Origin: Lasiosphaeris hirsuta
Taxonomy: Eukaryota > Ascomycota > Sordariomycetes > Sordariales > Lasiosphaeriaceae
DNA length: 64,000 bases
Assembly: GCA_030549175.1 (NCBI GenBank)
Contig: JAUKUA010000004.1
Span: 3,162,001-3,226,000 of the forward strand
Reading direction: 5' to 3'
Part shown: positions 40,886-52,193 of the stretch, one piece after another
Layout: every line of letters begins with the position of its first letter
Position numbering within the stretch: position 1 is the first letter of the stretch
Notes under the pieces: generated by a model
The model's input: only the letters and a program-made list of their open reading frames with translations
Told to the model about the DNA's origin: nothing
The model's database searches: none
Translations under genes and position numbers: made by a program

Positions 40886-42965
40886 TTTGGCAATGGTAGT
40901 AGTGTTGGTGGTAGTGTAGGGGTGAGGTGTGGTGGTGGTGGTGGTAGGTGAAAATTGGTTGGAGGTGCTGGTCACGATGGATGGTTGATGGTCGTGGTTG
41001 CGTTGCGTTGCGAGGGAAGTGGGAAGGTGTGAGGGAAGAAAGGCACGCCTGGTAATTTGTAGGTGAAAACCCAAAACACCAACCCTATTGTAGGAAGAGA
41101 GCATGGTGCTGCTATTATTCACTGCCAGGAAAGTTTTTGTGGGGCCCTATTGTAGCAGCGACGAGATGCTATCTTTGCGGGTCTGGACAGAGGAAGCGGC
41201 AGATTTCGTCTGATGTTAGGTGGCTAGGACTGAGGTAAGTTGCTGCCAGATGCCTGGCGGCTTGACACCAGTGATGAGTGCCAAAGTTCATGTTTCCAGT
41301 TTTCCAGCTGCCACTTTTCGTGCAAAATCTCAAGTGCGCTGGGCATCCGCCAAAGAAAAATCTCATGAATTTTACAACTCTAGGAGTTATCTCGCGCCCT
41401 TCCAACAGTGATTCCATGATTCCCGCCATGCGAAGGGCTACAAGAGGTCGGAGGGGAATACCTAAGGTGTTTTGGGATTCCTCCGAGGCAAGTACAAAAG
41501 TTTATGCCTATCTGAGTTTGTGTAGGTACCAAAGATACCTAAACCTCTAACTCAAACACTTCGAGTTCAACAAACTTTACTCAAGCTCAAGAGTACAAAT
41601 CCTTCACAAGCCCACAAAACCATAATAATAAACTCACCTTGCTGCCTTCTCAGGCTGTCTTTCCCGGTGCCTCTTTGAAGAGTTTGCAACAGAACTGCTT
41701 TCTTTCCGGATGCTCGTGATTGTCTATAAACCCATTGTTGGATGAATTGCCCGAGATAGTTCACCCTGGGACGATGAAAATGTCTAGGCTTGTAATTTAA
41801 CCGCTATCACCGACACAGCAACTCAAGCGTACTTTGGGCGCTGGGGAGTTCATCGCTATATCGATAGGTAGCCGCGAGAGCGCAAGGCTTTTAATCTATA
41901 AGGAGGCATCCAACGGGAGCTTCAAGAAGTAACAGCATTTGCCATGTTCTCATGTTCAAAACGTGAGGTCGAAATGCATCCCTAAAGTATATGTACATTA
42001 CGCCTCACTGAGTTGTTTCGGGTGAATCATCATCCTTTAAGCCAGTGGTTGCTATGAAACTAATAGAATACACACTTCAAAGGATTCAAAGCTAAATATA
42101 GGTACTCAGGCAGCCAGTCTCTAATGAAAGAGAATCCGTCTCGTCCTAATATTGATAAACTGAAATCAGGCCTACTTTACCCTTCGTTCATTCAAGCAGC
42201 ATGTGACTTAAGCAGAATGAATCAAATCTGGACTTGTAGTCAAGTTAAATTTGTCAGCTAATTGCCTATTTTGCTTGGCATTTGGCTTGCGTCACAGTGA
42301 GCCTCACCGTCAGCTCGCCATTCTACGAGCATGTCTCACGGCCATGAGATGGAGGCAAGGCAGGTAAGCAGCCACCCAAAGCACCAGGGAATGATGGAGG
42401 TCTGCTCCGTCTTTTTTGCCCACAATTTTTTTTTGGGGGGGAGGGGGGGGATTCTGAAACTGGGGCATATTGCTGAGGAAGGAGCGCTCATACACAATCT
42501 AGCATTGCAGCTACCACCTTCCACAGACAACCCGCCATTTAATGACTCCCCTCATCTGCAATAATGACAGATCGTCAGACTTTGTCGGGCTCACTCAGAC
42601 TCTCTTGGACACCGAACCTTCATTGGCGTCGCACATCATCTTCGAACGGAGAATTGATAACCGGCCCGAAACAACGCGCTGAAGATTGGCACTCGATCCA
42701 CGGATACCCCCGGCAGTCAGGTCTTCAGGCCGGAGTATCACCGCTTGTGCTTCCTATTTGTGCGGCCCGGACCCTACAGTCGGTCTTGCCCAAAACGAGG
42801 GACGTTCTGGACCAATAATTCATATACAGGTAGCAAGTACCTCAGGAAAGTTATCCACACGAAATATGAACAAGAATCTTTGCTGATAGTATGTAGTCTT
42901 TGATCTATCTACCCCACGGCTCTCTAAACAAATCATCGCTGCCACAAACGCCTAAAAGAGCCCTG
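40886..42965. other. Intergenic, about 2.1 kb, AT-rich
   Basis: No gene recognised. The stretch 41,800-42,300 is notably AT-rich with many stops in all frames. T and G runs sit together at 42428-42450. A TGGTGGTGGTGGT patch lies at about 40929-40943. Confidence 0.6.
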
Positions 42966-44793
42966 TTAAGGCTTCCGCGCGAAACCGAATTCAAAATTCA
43001 TGCTTGACCGCTTCGGCTTTTTGCTGACGCTGTGGTTCACGTTATGCCGCCTTTGCGCGTCGGCGCTCCTCCTTGACTGCTGTACCAAGTAGTAGTCCCC
43101 AATATCTCCAGGGTCCTCGTCTGGATTGAATTCAGTACGACTCTTCCGCGACTCGACAACCTGCACCGAGGTCTCCTTTAGTATCCCGCGCTTTATGTCG
43201 CCTCCTTCAAGGTCGCGCTCCGTATCGCTTCCGGTAGTCTCCTCACCCTGTGTCCGGTTACCGTGACCGTTATTTTTCTGTTTGTTGCTGGGGTCTTCGA
43301 CGATGTGCTCTTCGCTGTCGTTGAAGGTAAACTCGGTGATCGGGTTGACGCTTCGCGGGCCTCTGCCACGGCGTTGATCCTTGTCGTCAAGCCTGAAGGA
43401 GCCAGGCTGGGGATCTCCGCTGCGAGACATCCCCGACATCTTGCCAGCTGCGGATTGGAAGGTGCGCAACGAACCAACGAGCGGACGGCCCCAACGTTTC
43501 ACGAGAGGGAAGACCATCGGCAAGTTGGACGTCACAACAGCTACGAACGTTTCACGGACGGCCCATGAACCGGCCTGCTGAGCACCATTGACGGGGTTCT
43601 GTTTATGGTGTTAGAGACGCCCAAGGCTGTGGAGTGAGTGTGGGTGGGGCTGGGAGGCGTACCGTGAGAATCAACACGCAGCGCAGAATGCCTGCCATGG
43701 TCACGAAAGCGCCACCCGAAAACAGCAAGATGAGCCCCGCCTTTTTCACGGGCTTGATTGAGGCCCGCCAGAGCATTGGAATGGGAATGCTGAGGAGATA
43801 CAAGTCTGTCACGACGTTCAACACAACTGTAACAAAGATGTCAATCTTGGAGATGGCAGGCTGGCAAAAGTCTAATGAGAGAAGCGCGGTTAGTATATAC
43901 ATACATCCTACAGCCTCGGAACACAGCCACAGAATTGACTTACTGCCAGGATCTGGGTAAATCTGCCAGTTCTTCTCGAATGGCATACAGCCAAAAAGAA
44001 TAGAAAATAACACGGCCAGCCATGTCGACACAATCAGGCCAAAGCCAATGTGTATCCTCATCTTGAACTCAAGTCCCTCCTGTTCAGACATCAATCACTG
44101 CCACTTGCTGGGGAAGGACAAGGGGGCTTCCTACCGTGAGGCGAAGATAGAAAGTGCACATGGCGGCCTTGATCACCCACAATAAGAACGTGTATGTAGA
44201 CCACCCAGCCACCTGTGTCTTGGAGCCGTTGACCCTGTCTCTGTCATCAGTTTATTGGCCGGGAGCACCCGCAAGATGAATCATACCGCAACATGTACTC
44301 CTCACTGCTAGGGTTGAGCAACCGTCGTTCCTCGTCTGTCATGGCATTGTTGGCGAGCCCCTTCCAATATGCTCCGACTGAATATGCGAGCGCTGTTTCG
44401 ACGGAATAGGCAATCTGTGCTGGCCGTCAGCGTCGCTGCTATTGTTGTTTATCAGAGTCTCGGCGCATACCGCAGCGACGACCATGAGATAGTCGTCGGC
44501 TTGAAGGTCTTTCCATCCCACCGTCGTGATCCTGACGTATAACCGGAGTCCGATAAACAACAACCCAATACCGAGCAGGGTGAAAGCTTCTGTCACAAAC
44601 ACTTCCATCCTGAGCGGCCAACTCGTCTTTCGGGCTGAGGAGACAGGTGACAGTGTCTGCGGGAACTGGGGCGGTTGCACGCGCGATATCGTCGATGGAG
44701 GAAGATACGGGATACCTGGCGATCTAAAAATCCCGGGGAGGTATGGGCCATATAGCCCATAAAGGTGTTTTCAGCGCCCGGGACGTTCAACAT
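42966..44793 (-). CDS. Fungal rhodopsin-domain (PTH11-like) integral membrane protein
   Basis: Seven exons: 44793..44716, 44656..44471, 44414..44287, 44234..44135, 44079..43944, 43871..43663 and 43598..42966; 489 aa with consistent phases. The seven-TM core carries hallmarks of the fungal rhodopsin domain. These are GLRLYVRITTVGWKDLQADD (the conserved DD after TM2), WVIKAAMCTFYLRLT, FGCMPFEKNWQIYPDPG with the CQP segment across an intron, and SIPIPMLWRASIKPVKKAGL. The cytosolic tail of about 190 residues is charged and disordered. Relatives include Pth11-type receptors that sense surfaces or host cues, but most lack function data. There is no CFEM domain. The first exon (26 codons) is supported by phase and splice signals only; MEVFVTEAF is an alternative start. 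Confidence 0.85.
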
Positions 44794-47153
44794 AGAGCAC
44801 CCTTCGTAGAGGCCGAGCTATGGGAAAAGGGAAAATCTCTCACCGTCAGGATCGACAAGAAGCCGGCCTCTAGGGTGGGTGGGCAAAGATTTACAAGTGT
44901 GTTTGGATCCCCCTGAATTGGAACAAATATCCGGCAGCGAAGAAATAGCACACTAACTTCTATTGCACAGAGCGTGGGGAACCCGGGGGCGTCGACTATC
45001 ACCTTGATAGGACTATACCGTTTCTGTGTCGATCGGGACCGGCACTGGCGTCAGCAAGTCACCCACAGACCGTGGGATGACAGCTAGAACACCAGGTGGA
45101 TCAGTGATGCCTCCTGGTATTGGTTGCCCCTGGGAGCGCGGTCCAACGGCTTGCTCTGGGAAAATCCTGGGAACACCCTAGAAATCTCGTCCTATGCAAC
45201 GGCACAGGAAGATACCCGCCAACCATGCCATCCGGCTGTCGTTAGCGAGCACGGCTTGAGAGTCCGCACGCGAGCGAGTCAGGGGTCGGCAAAACAAGCT
45301 AGAGCACGGCATGCCCCAGCCAATACCACATCGTAATGTCGAGGCTTCTCAGGCTGCTTACCGCATGTGGGCCTAGACGCCGCGGCAGCACTGCCCTGCT
45401 AGCGAGCAAGTATTTCTCTGAGGCACAACCTAAGCCTGCAAGTAAGAAAGCGACAGATAAAGCGGCGCCGGGAGGACTCGAGTCCAACGTCGGTACAAGC
45501 TTACGATGGGTAGTGCACAGTAGCTCGGCATTTTGGGTGCTACGACATGTCGGACTGCAGGAAGGATCCCCAGAAGACATGTAACAACCAAGCAGCCTCT
45601 CAGCCGCCACAACGTGGGGGCTTGCAGCACATCACGTCGATGGATGTCTTGCGGACCGTTGGTGGCGACTTGGTGGACAATAAGGGGTAACAGTACCCCG
45701 TTAACAGAGGCGCGCTGTGGCATCATGCGTGTGCATGCAGCGTCGTGCTAGTAGTGCACGTACGTCGATGGTCTTGGCGACGCCGAGCCCGGAGAGATGA
45801 TAAATAGTGTCGAGTAAAATAGGCGTGCGACGGTGTCTCTGCTTGACTCGCAGTGGCGGATTAGAGTTATTTTCCTCAAACATCACATCAGACCCTGATG
45901 ATCGTCCTCTGGGGAGAGACAAAACGCGGAAAGACAGAGGACAAAAGAAAAGAAGGGCGGAATGGAAAACGGAATGGAATCAATGACTAAAAGGGGTTGG
46001 TGCCAAATAATCCAATGCAAGGACCGCATTATCGGCGCCACTTCCGGACTCGACACCTATTTGCTTTTGTGTGATAACAACCCCTCTCGAGGGTCGGTCT
46101 TGCCATTCGAGAACCACGCATTTGATGAGTCCTTTACGATTCGAGACGACACTAGAGAAGCGCCGCGCCTCGAAGAAGACGAGCTGAAGACAGCATTTTT
46201 GAGCTATCAATTGTGCGTGCCAGGCTGCTGGGATTTCCGAGATGGAAACTCATGCGGGTGCTCAGTGCCACGGACAGCGAACAGGCTCGCTCTCATGTCG
46301 GGCTGGCCAAGCGAATCTCGGCCTCGGCGGGATTACTATTGGCCCAACCACAAGATCTTCTCGACGGAATTTCTTCAAACTCGTGCCTGTCGTGCCTGCA
46401 GTGCCACCCCGGTCTTTGGGAGCGCAGCAGCTATGGCCCCCAGAGATGTGTCGCGGGGGTGGCACACTGATGAGCACGCCTGCGATTGCGAATCATGGTC
46501 CATATCCCTGTGCTGCACGCCATCCACGATCTCTGTTGAGGGAGTCCCAGACAGGCATTTATTTTCCCGGAGACGCGCCAGAGACCAATTTTCGAACCAT
46601 TGAAGCAGCTTCTCGTATGTGCTCGCTACGTAGCAACACGCCCATAATTAACGCAACGTGAACCGAGAGTTCTCCTAGCAAGCAAAAGAAACAATCAATC
46701 ATCCAGCGTTTCATCTGCAAGTCTGTGGTCGTTGGTTTGGTTGGTCCAGGCGAGGAGCGGACAGGTAACGGGGCAGGGGTGCAACCAGGACACACAGGGC
46801 AAGAGTGCTACCCTCTCATGCACCACCAAGGCACCGGTGCAATCGATATCCCGGCCCACGCCCTCACTATCGATAACGTGTGCCATGTTTTTCCATGTCA
46901 ATTTCCTCTGCACCTTGGCGAGAGTTGGCACCCTTTTCGATGTCCCTTCGGCTTGGCCCTTGTATCCTCTCCGACACACAACCAAGGGATAGAATTCAAT
47001 CCTCCACAGGCTGATTCGATGAGATCTTGGTTCGCTTCGCCCATATCACGCCGCGGTCAGACTTGACCTCACAAGAGCCACCACTGCTACGCAAATCTGA
47101 TTGGAGGTCATTGTTTCAGACACTGCAGTGCCGACCGCATCTACTATCACATC
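44794..47153. other. Intergenic, about 2.4 kb, no gene seen
   Basis: Longest clean gap near a metabolic gene. Frames of up to 213 codons occur on the plus strand at 45962-46603, but they have no domain, no signal peptide and overlap equally long frames on the other strand. Confidence 0.5.
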
Positions 47154-49176
47154 ATGGAGTCCCTAGACCTGGTTGTTATTGGCGCAGGTAAGCAGTTCGA
47201 CGTCTCTGTTGCAATCCGCAGATGGACACGACTGACTGCCTAAAAAGGTGTTTTCGGCCTCGCTACCGCAAAAACCTACCACCAGTTGAACCCGGAGAAG
47301 AGCCTGGTCATTCTTGAGACCAGCTCGAGCCTGGGGGGTGTCTGGGCTAAGCAGCGGTTGTACCCAGGGCTGAAGACCAACAACATGCTCGGCACTTATG
47401 AGTACCCCGATTTCCCATTTGACACCGAAACCTTCGGCGTGAAGCCCGGCGAATTCATGCCTGGCACGGTTGTGCAAGACTACCTGACTAAGTATGCCGA
47501 GAAATTCGGCATTGTGGATAAGATCCGGTTCCAGACCGAGGTCATCACGGCCGAGCACCAGAGCGGCCCAGAAGGCGGGTGGATCCTGACGGTCCAGGCC
47601 GGCACGGGCCGGAGTCAGATATCGGCCCGAAAGTTGGTCCTAGCTACGGGCTTCACCTCCGAGCCGTTTCTGCCCCACATCGAAGGTCAGGAGGAATTCG
47701 GTGTGCCCTTCTTCCATGGCAAGGACTTTCCGCAACATGCCGACACGGTTGAAACAGCGAAAACAGTCACTGTGTTTGGCGGCACGAAGTTGGCATGGGA
47801 CGCAGTGTATGCGCATGCGTCCAAGGGCATCAAGGTGGACTGGGTGATTCGAGGTCGGCAACACGCCTGTCCTATTCCAACTATCTCCAGCTGACCCCTT
47901 ACAGAGAGTGGCCACGGCCCAGCATGGATGGCGCCGCCGTATGTCACGCCGCTGAAGAAATGGCTTGAAAAGCTCGTTCGTACGTGTGTCCCTAAATGAT
48001 ATGCGTAGAGGTTGTGCGACGTTTACTAACCCAGACCCAGACACCCGCATGCTCACGTGGCTCAGTCCCTGCATATGGGGCGATGCCGACGGCTACACCA
48101 AGACTCGGGCATTCTATCATGGTACTGCCGTTGGCCGCGCCATCACCAACACATTTTGGTCCATCCTTGGTGGCGATGTTATTACACTCAACAAGTATGC
48201 CTCGCACCCGGAAACTGCCAAGCTCAAACCTTGGAGTGAGGCCATGTTCACAGCCTCGTCTTTCTCCATCCTGAACTACCCAACCGACATCTTCGAGCTC
48301 GTCCGTAACGGCACCGTCCGCGTCCATATCGCCGACATTACCCACCTCTCCCCGCACACGGCCCACCTGTCCGACGGTACTGCCCTCGCCTCTGATGCCC
48401 TAATCGCCGTCACGGGTTGGAAGCACGTCCCACCCATCAAGTTCCTGCCTGAGGGTATTGATGCCGAGCTCGGCCTACCCCACGCGCCGGCCCAGCCAGG
48501 CTCCATGGAGCCGCTCTTCACTACCGGCGCACCCCTCCTGACCGAGGATGCCGTGAAGCGAGCAGACGAGGAGATACTGCTGCGTTTCCCGCGCCTCAAG
48601 GACCAACCGGTCCAAAACAAGAACCTCAAGCCCCTGCTCGCCACCAAGGGCTTCTCCACCACCGACGCCATCAACCCGTCGACCGAGCTGACGCCCTACA
48701 CGCTGTACCACTTTCTCGTCCCGCCCTCGGCCCGCTTCCTCCAGACGCGGGACATTGCGTTTGCCGGTTTCCTGATGAACTTTAACACGCTGACCATCGC
48801 GCACGCGCAGTCGGTGTGGATCAGCGCGTACTTCAACGGCCAGCTGTCGAGTGCCGTGATCCCGCCGGTGGGCGGGGCCGAGGAGGGCGCCGAGGGCGTC
48901 AAGACGGTCGATGAGCTAAGGCGTGAGACGTTGTTGCATGCGCGTTTCGGCAAGTGGAGATACCCAGCCGGTCATGGGAGTCAGTTTCCGGACTTTGTAT
49001 TTGATGCGCTGCCGTATGTGGATTTATTGCTAGGAGATCTGGGATTGAAGGTCCATCGTAAGGCTGGTTGGGTGGCTGAAGCGACGGAGCCTTACGGGCC
49101 GGAGGATTACAAGGACTTGGTTTCTGAGTTTTCAACCAAGGTGGAGCATTTCAAGAGAGTTACTGATGACTGCTAG
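47154..49176 (+). CDS. FAD-dependent monooxygenase, dimethylaniline-monooxygenase-like
   Basis: Four exons, 47154..47187, 47248..47853, 47905..47979 and 48041..49176, 616 aa in frame. The FAD-binding motif VVIGAGVFGLATAK is assembled across intron 1. ETSSSLGGVW and LYPGLKTNNMLGTYEYPDFP follow as in flavin monooxygenases. VLATGFTSEP is the ATG motif. VTVFGGTKLAWDAVYA takes the place of the NADPH Rossmann GxGxxG, with a less canonical GGTKLA. The C-terminal half (TWLSPCIWGDADG onward) is long and includes LIAVTGWKHVPP. It should oxygenate a small substrate with NADPH and O2; the substrate is not predictable. No biosynthetic neighbours make a cluster. It is preceded by 2.4 kb without genes. Confidence 0.88.
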
Positions 49177-49415
49177 CTGGATAGATAAAGGATTTTTGTA
49201 TAGATGAAATTGGGCTTGGTTACTGAGGACCGAGGGATGTCATGTTTTGCATCGACCTGTGTCACGTTCATACGGGGAGGTAAATGTAACAATGATTCAT
49301 TGGAAATCTAGCAATGCCGCTCCAAACTCCTGGACTCTCCGAGTCTTTAAAACATATGAAATGGGTATATAGGATTTGATACGTCGTGACAAGGAAAGGT
49401 GTTCGGACTAGCCCG

Positions 49416-50255
49416 CTAGCCAAACAACAAGCTCTTTCCGCTCGGGACAGGAAGCTCAGTTATAAATACTTGCCCAACCCTTAGCCTCTCCTCAGCCGGC
49501 ACAACGTGATGCACAATCCGGCCGTCCGACATCCCACGCCCCCTGCGCGGGTTCGCGATCCTGGGACTCAGCCGCCCCTTGCCCATTAATATTAGCTGGC
49601 CCGATCTTCGCAGCGGCCTAAAAGACATGGCTGTCGGAGACTCCAGCGTAGGTGTGGTAGGTGCCGACATGTCCATTGGCTGCCGCTTGCACATGCTCTT
49701 CTCTTTCTTGAGCGACGACGACTGCAGGTCCAAGCATTGGGGCCGCGATCGCTGTCGCTTGGTGGGGCCCGTTTGCCGGAATGACGATGATGAGACGAGG
49801 GTGCTCGTGGACGAAAACGTTGAGTTGCGAGAGAGGCCCGGGGTGTTTGCTCTTGGGGTGGGTGCGCGCTTCGGAGGGGGCATGCCCCTGAGGCTTCCCG
49901 CGTTCCGGAAGACTGGCGGAGGATATCCCTCGGCAGCCTTTCGGACCTGCCGGCTCTCCCTTCCTGATGATCGGAGGCGGCTCAGGCTAATCATCTCGTG
50001 GTCATAGTAATCTCCGTTGGTTTTTCGGAACTGCATCGAGTGCTCAGTCTCATGATCGGAGGCACCACAAGGGCCGCTGTCGACTGGAGGCTTGCTGGAG
50101 ACCTTGGGCTGATGTTTCTCCAAGGAGGTCTCGTATGGAACTTTAACCGGGGCTACCTGGACTCTGGGGATGTTCTGGGAAATATGCTCCCACGGTGCTT
50201 CCAACACTGCGGGTTGCGCTGCGGGCTTTCGTTGCCGGCGAAATTGAGAAAACAT
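49416..50255 (-). CDS. Hypothetical disordered Ser/Arg/Pro-rich protein
   Basis: Single exon, 279 aa. It begins MFSQFRRQRKP, followed by Ser/Thr/Pro-rich sequence without hydrophobic segments or Cys clusters. The most structured part is the C-terminal 60 residues, including RPLRRSGQLILMGKGRLSPR and DGRIVHHVVPAEERLRVGQ, which may be a conserved short motif region. I know no family. It lies tail-to-tail with the FMO-like gene. The absence of competing long frames over most of its length supports it as a real gene, but the product may be lineage-specific. Confidence 0.62.
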   Translation of the reverse strand: MFSQFRRQRKPAAQPAVLEAPWEHISQNIPRVQVAPVKVPYETSLEKHQPKVSSKPPVDSGPCGASDHETEHSMQFRKTNGDYYDHEMISLSRLRSSGRESRQVRKAAEGYPPPVFRNAGSLRGMPPPKRAPTPRANTPGLSRNSTFSSTSTLVSSSSFRQTGPTKRQRSRPQCLDLQSSSLKKEKSMCKRQPMDMSAPTTPTLESPTAMSFRPLRRSGQLILMGKGRLSPRIANPRRGRGMSDGRIVHHVVPAEERLRVGQVFITELPVPSGKSLLFG

Positions 50256-52193
50256 GTTGACAATATGAGTAAACGGGACGGTGGTTGTGATAGTGATATC
50301 AGCGGTGGAGCGTTAAAGACACCGACGATGAAGAGAACTTGAGTTGACTTGAGAGAACAGAAGCAAATAAACCAGAGCAATACCTACTTATCGATTGAAG
50401 ATGAGAGGGATGCACGCGCTACCGTGGACGAGTTCCCAAAGATAGCTGGGCGCCAGGGAAATGAATGCCCTCGAAGCGCAAGCGGCTAGTCCAAAGGACT
50501 AGGATGGGTTTGCTAGGACGGCCTACGTCAATCCATCGTTCATCTTCCCGTCCAAACTTTGCTAGATGGAGTGGCCTAAAAAGGAGCCCCAATCCCATCA
50601 AAGTCGAAAAGACCCAGGAACGGGTCGGTATATGCGCTGTGGGGAGAAACATGTTTCGAGTTGTTTGTTGGGGGCGATCCTGTGCACCGGTTCCTGGTTT
50701 GTGGCGTTGTGTGAGCGGGTGTGTAATGGAAACAGGTTAAAAATATATTCAGATGGCGCATCTTGATGGCGCCCGGGTATCTTTGTGCCCCTGCGGCAAG
50801 GCGCGTGTCCCTGCGGAGGCGCGGTTGATTGGCTCGAAAAGCACGCCTATCGCCATCGCCAAGCTCCGAGCCCTCGACCCCGGTGGGGACCAGCGGCGGC
50901 AGGCGCTGAGTTTGGCAAGCGCCCTTTTGCAACCGCGCACTTGCCGCTAACCCTCAAAGTCGGCGTTTGTCCTGAAATTCAAGCCCCCTATCGAATGCCA
51001 TTGTTCCGTGGGTCACTGCGATGCTTCTTTTCCTGTAGGGTCGGGCAGCGAAAGCCCAAACAGTATTATTTCTTTTCCGATATGTGTGTCCTTGCTGCCT
51101 GGATGGAGATGTTTACGCGTTTTTCACTTGTTCGTGGCACCTTACAAGGTTTTGGATTCATGTACTGAGGCCTACAATATTGCCAAGTTTGTCACAAATA
51201 AATAACGCAGGCTCGGCCCAGCACGGCATAACTGATTGTGGTAGTGTATTGTGCTACCACCGCTTGATCACTCACTACCAATGAGAAAACCAAATTGTGC
51301 TTGCTGTCTTGGGCCTATTATTACTTTTTTTGCATTGCTGTTCAAGACCAAAACTAGCCTGCTGTCGGACCACCGGGTTCTCGGGTCACTGACATCTAGC
51401 TACCTCCCGTCACTTGCTCGCGAATGCCCTGGAGTCGAATGGGACTTGAGACCCAAGGCGGCTTCGCATACATCATGAATTCGTTTGTTGCCCAACGGGC
51501 CTCCGCACCGATTTCCAGAGAAGCACAACTTCAACTGAGTCCTGCAAGCAACCAGCAATGAAACATAATGCCCTTTATTAGCTTAGATTGAACCACTAGG
51601 TATATGGTGACTCGTCATATCATGAATTGATGCAGCACTTTGTGTTTGTCCTTTTGATTCGTTCCTGGTACCATGGCCATGCATTTGCATGTCGGAGCCA
51701 GCCTGATAGATACGGCCACGAAGTAGGCCGGCCTGCCTGCCCGAGCATGTTTGGCCAGCCCTGTTCTTGTTTGCCTTACTCCAGGTGTTTTCCAGTTCGC
51801 CCTGATTCGCCTCTAGCCACCGTGACAATGAGGCCCCCAGCGGAAGTGGCATGCTACGGCGGGGATTTCTTCCCCACGCACCTGCCTCTTTGCCATCCAA
51901 CATTCACATCCCTTTCCTCCTACTTCCGCTTTTTCCTCCGAATGCCCTGGATTTCGCAAGCCCTTCGGTTCTTCCTGAAGCACTGAACACTTTTGTAGAA
52001 GCCCCGACCTTCTTTTTCCTTCTTATCTAATCTCCCAGCAACGATCAAGCCACCCCGAGCTCTGGGCTCCACTTTGTATTACACTTTCCCTTCCCTCTAA
52101 ACTTGTCCGCACCTATCACACCCCAGCGTCAACTTTGCGATCGCTTCCTTCCTCCCCATCTTCGCTTTGGTCCGGGGCACCTTCTCTCCGGCC
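50256..52193. other. Intergenic, about 1.9 kb, no gene seen
   Basis: Promoter region shared by the divergent hypothetical gene and the giant P-loop gene. A TTC/CCT-rich pyrimidine leader (about 51,990-52,110) precedes the giant gene. No other coding signal. Confidence 0.55.

Noticed and set aside
40886..41122. Upstream extension of the two-TM protein by 79 codons
   Set aside because: Thr/Pro low-complexity leader typical of a translated 5' UTR; the Met at 40885 begins the ordered sequence.
45962..46603. 213-codon plus-strand frame between the rhodopsin-domain and FMO genes
   Set aside because: No recognisable domain, no signal peptide or membrane segment, and overlapping frames on both strands of similar quality.
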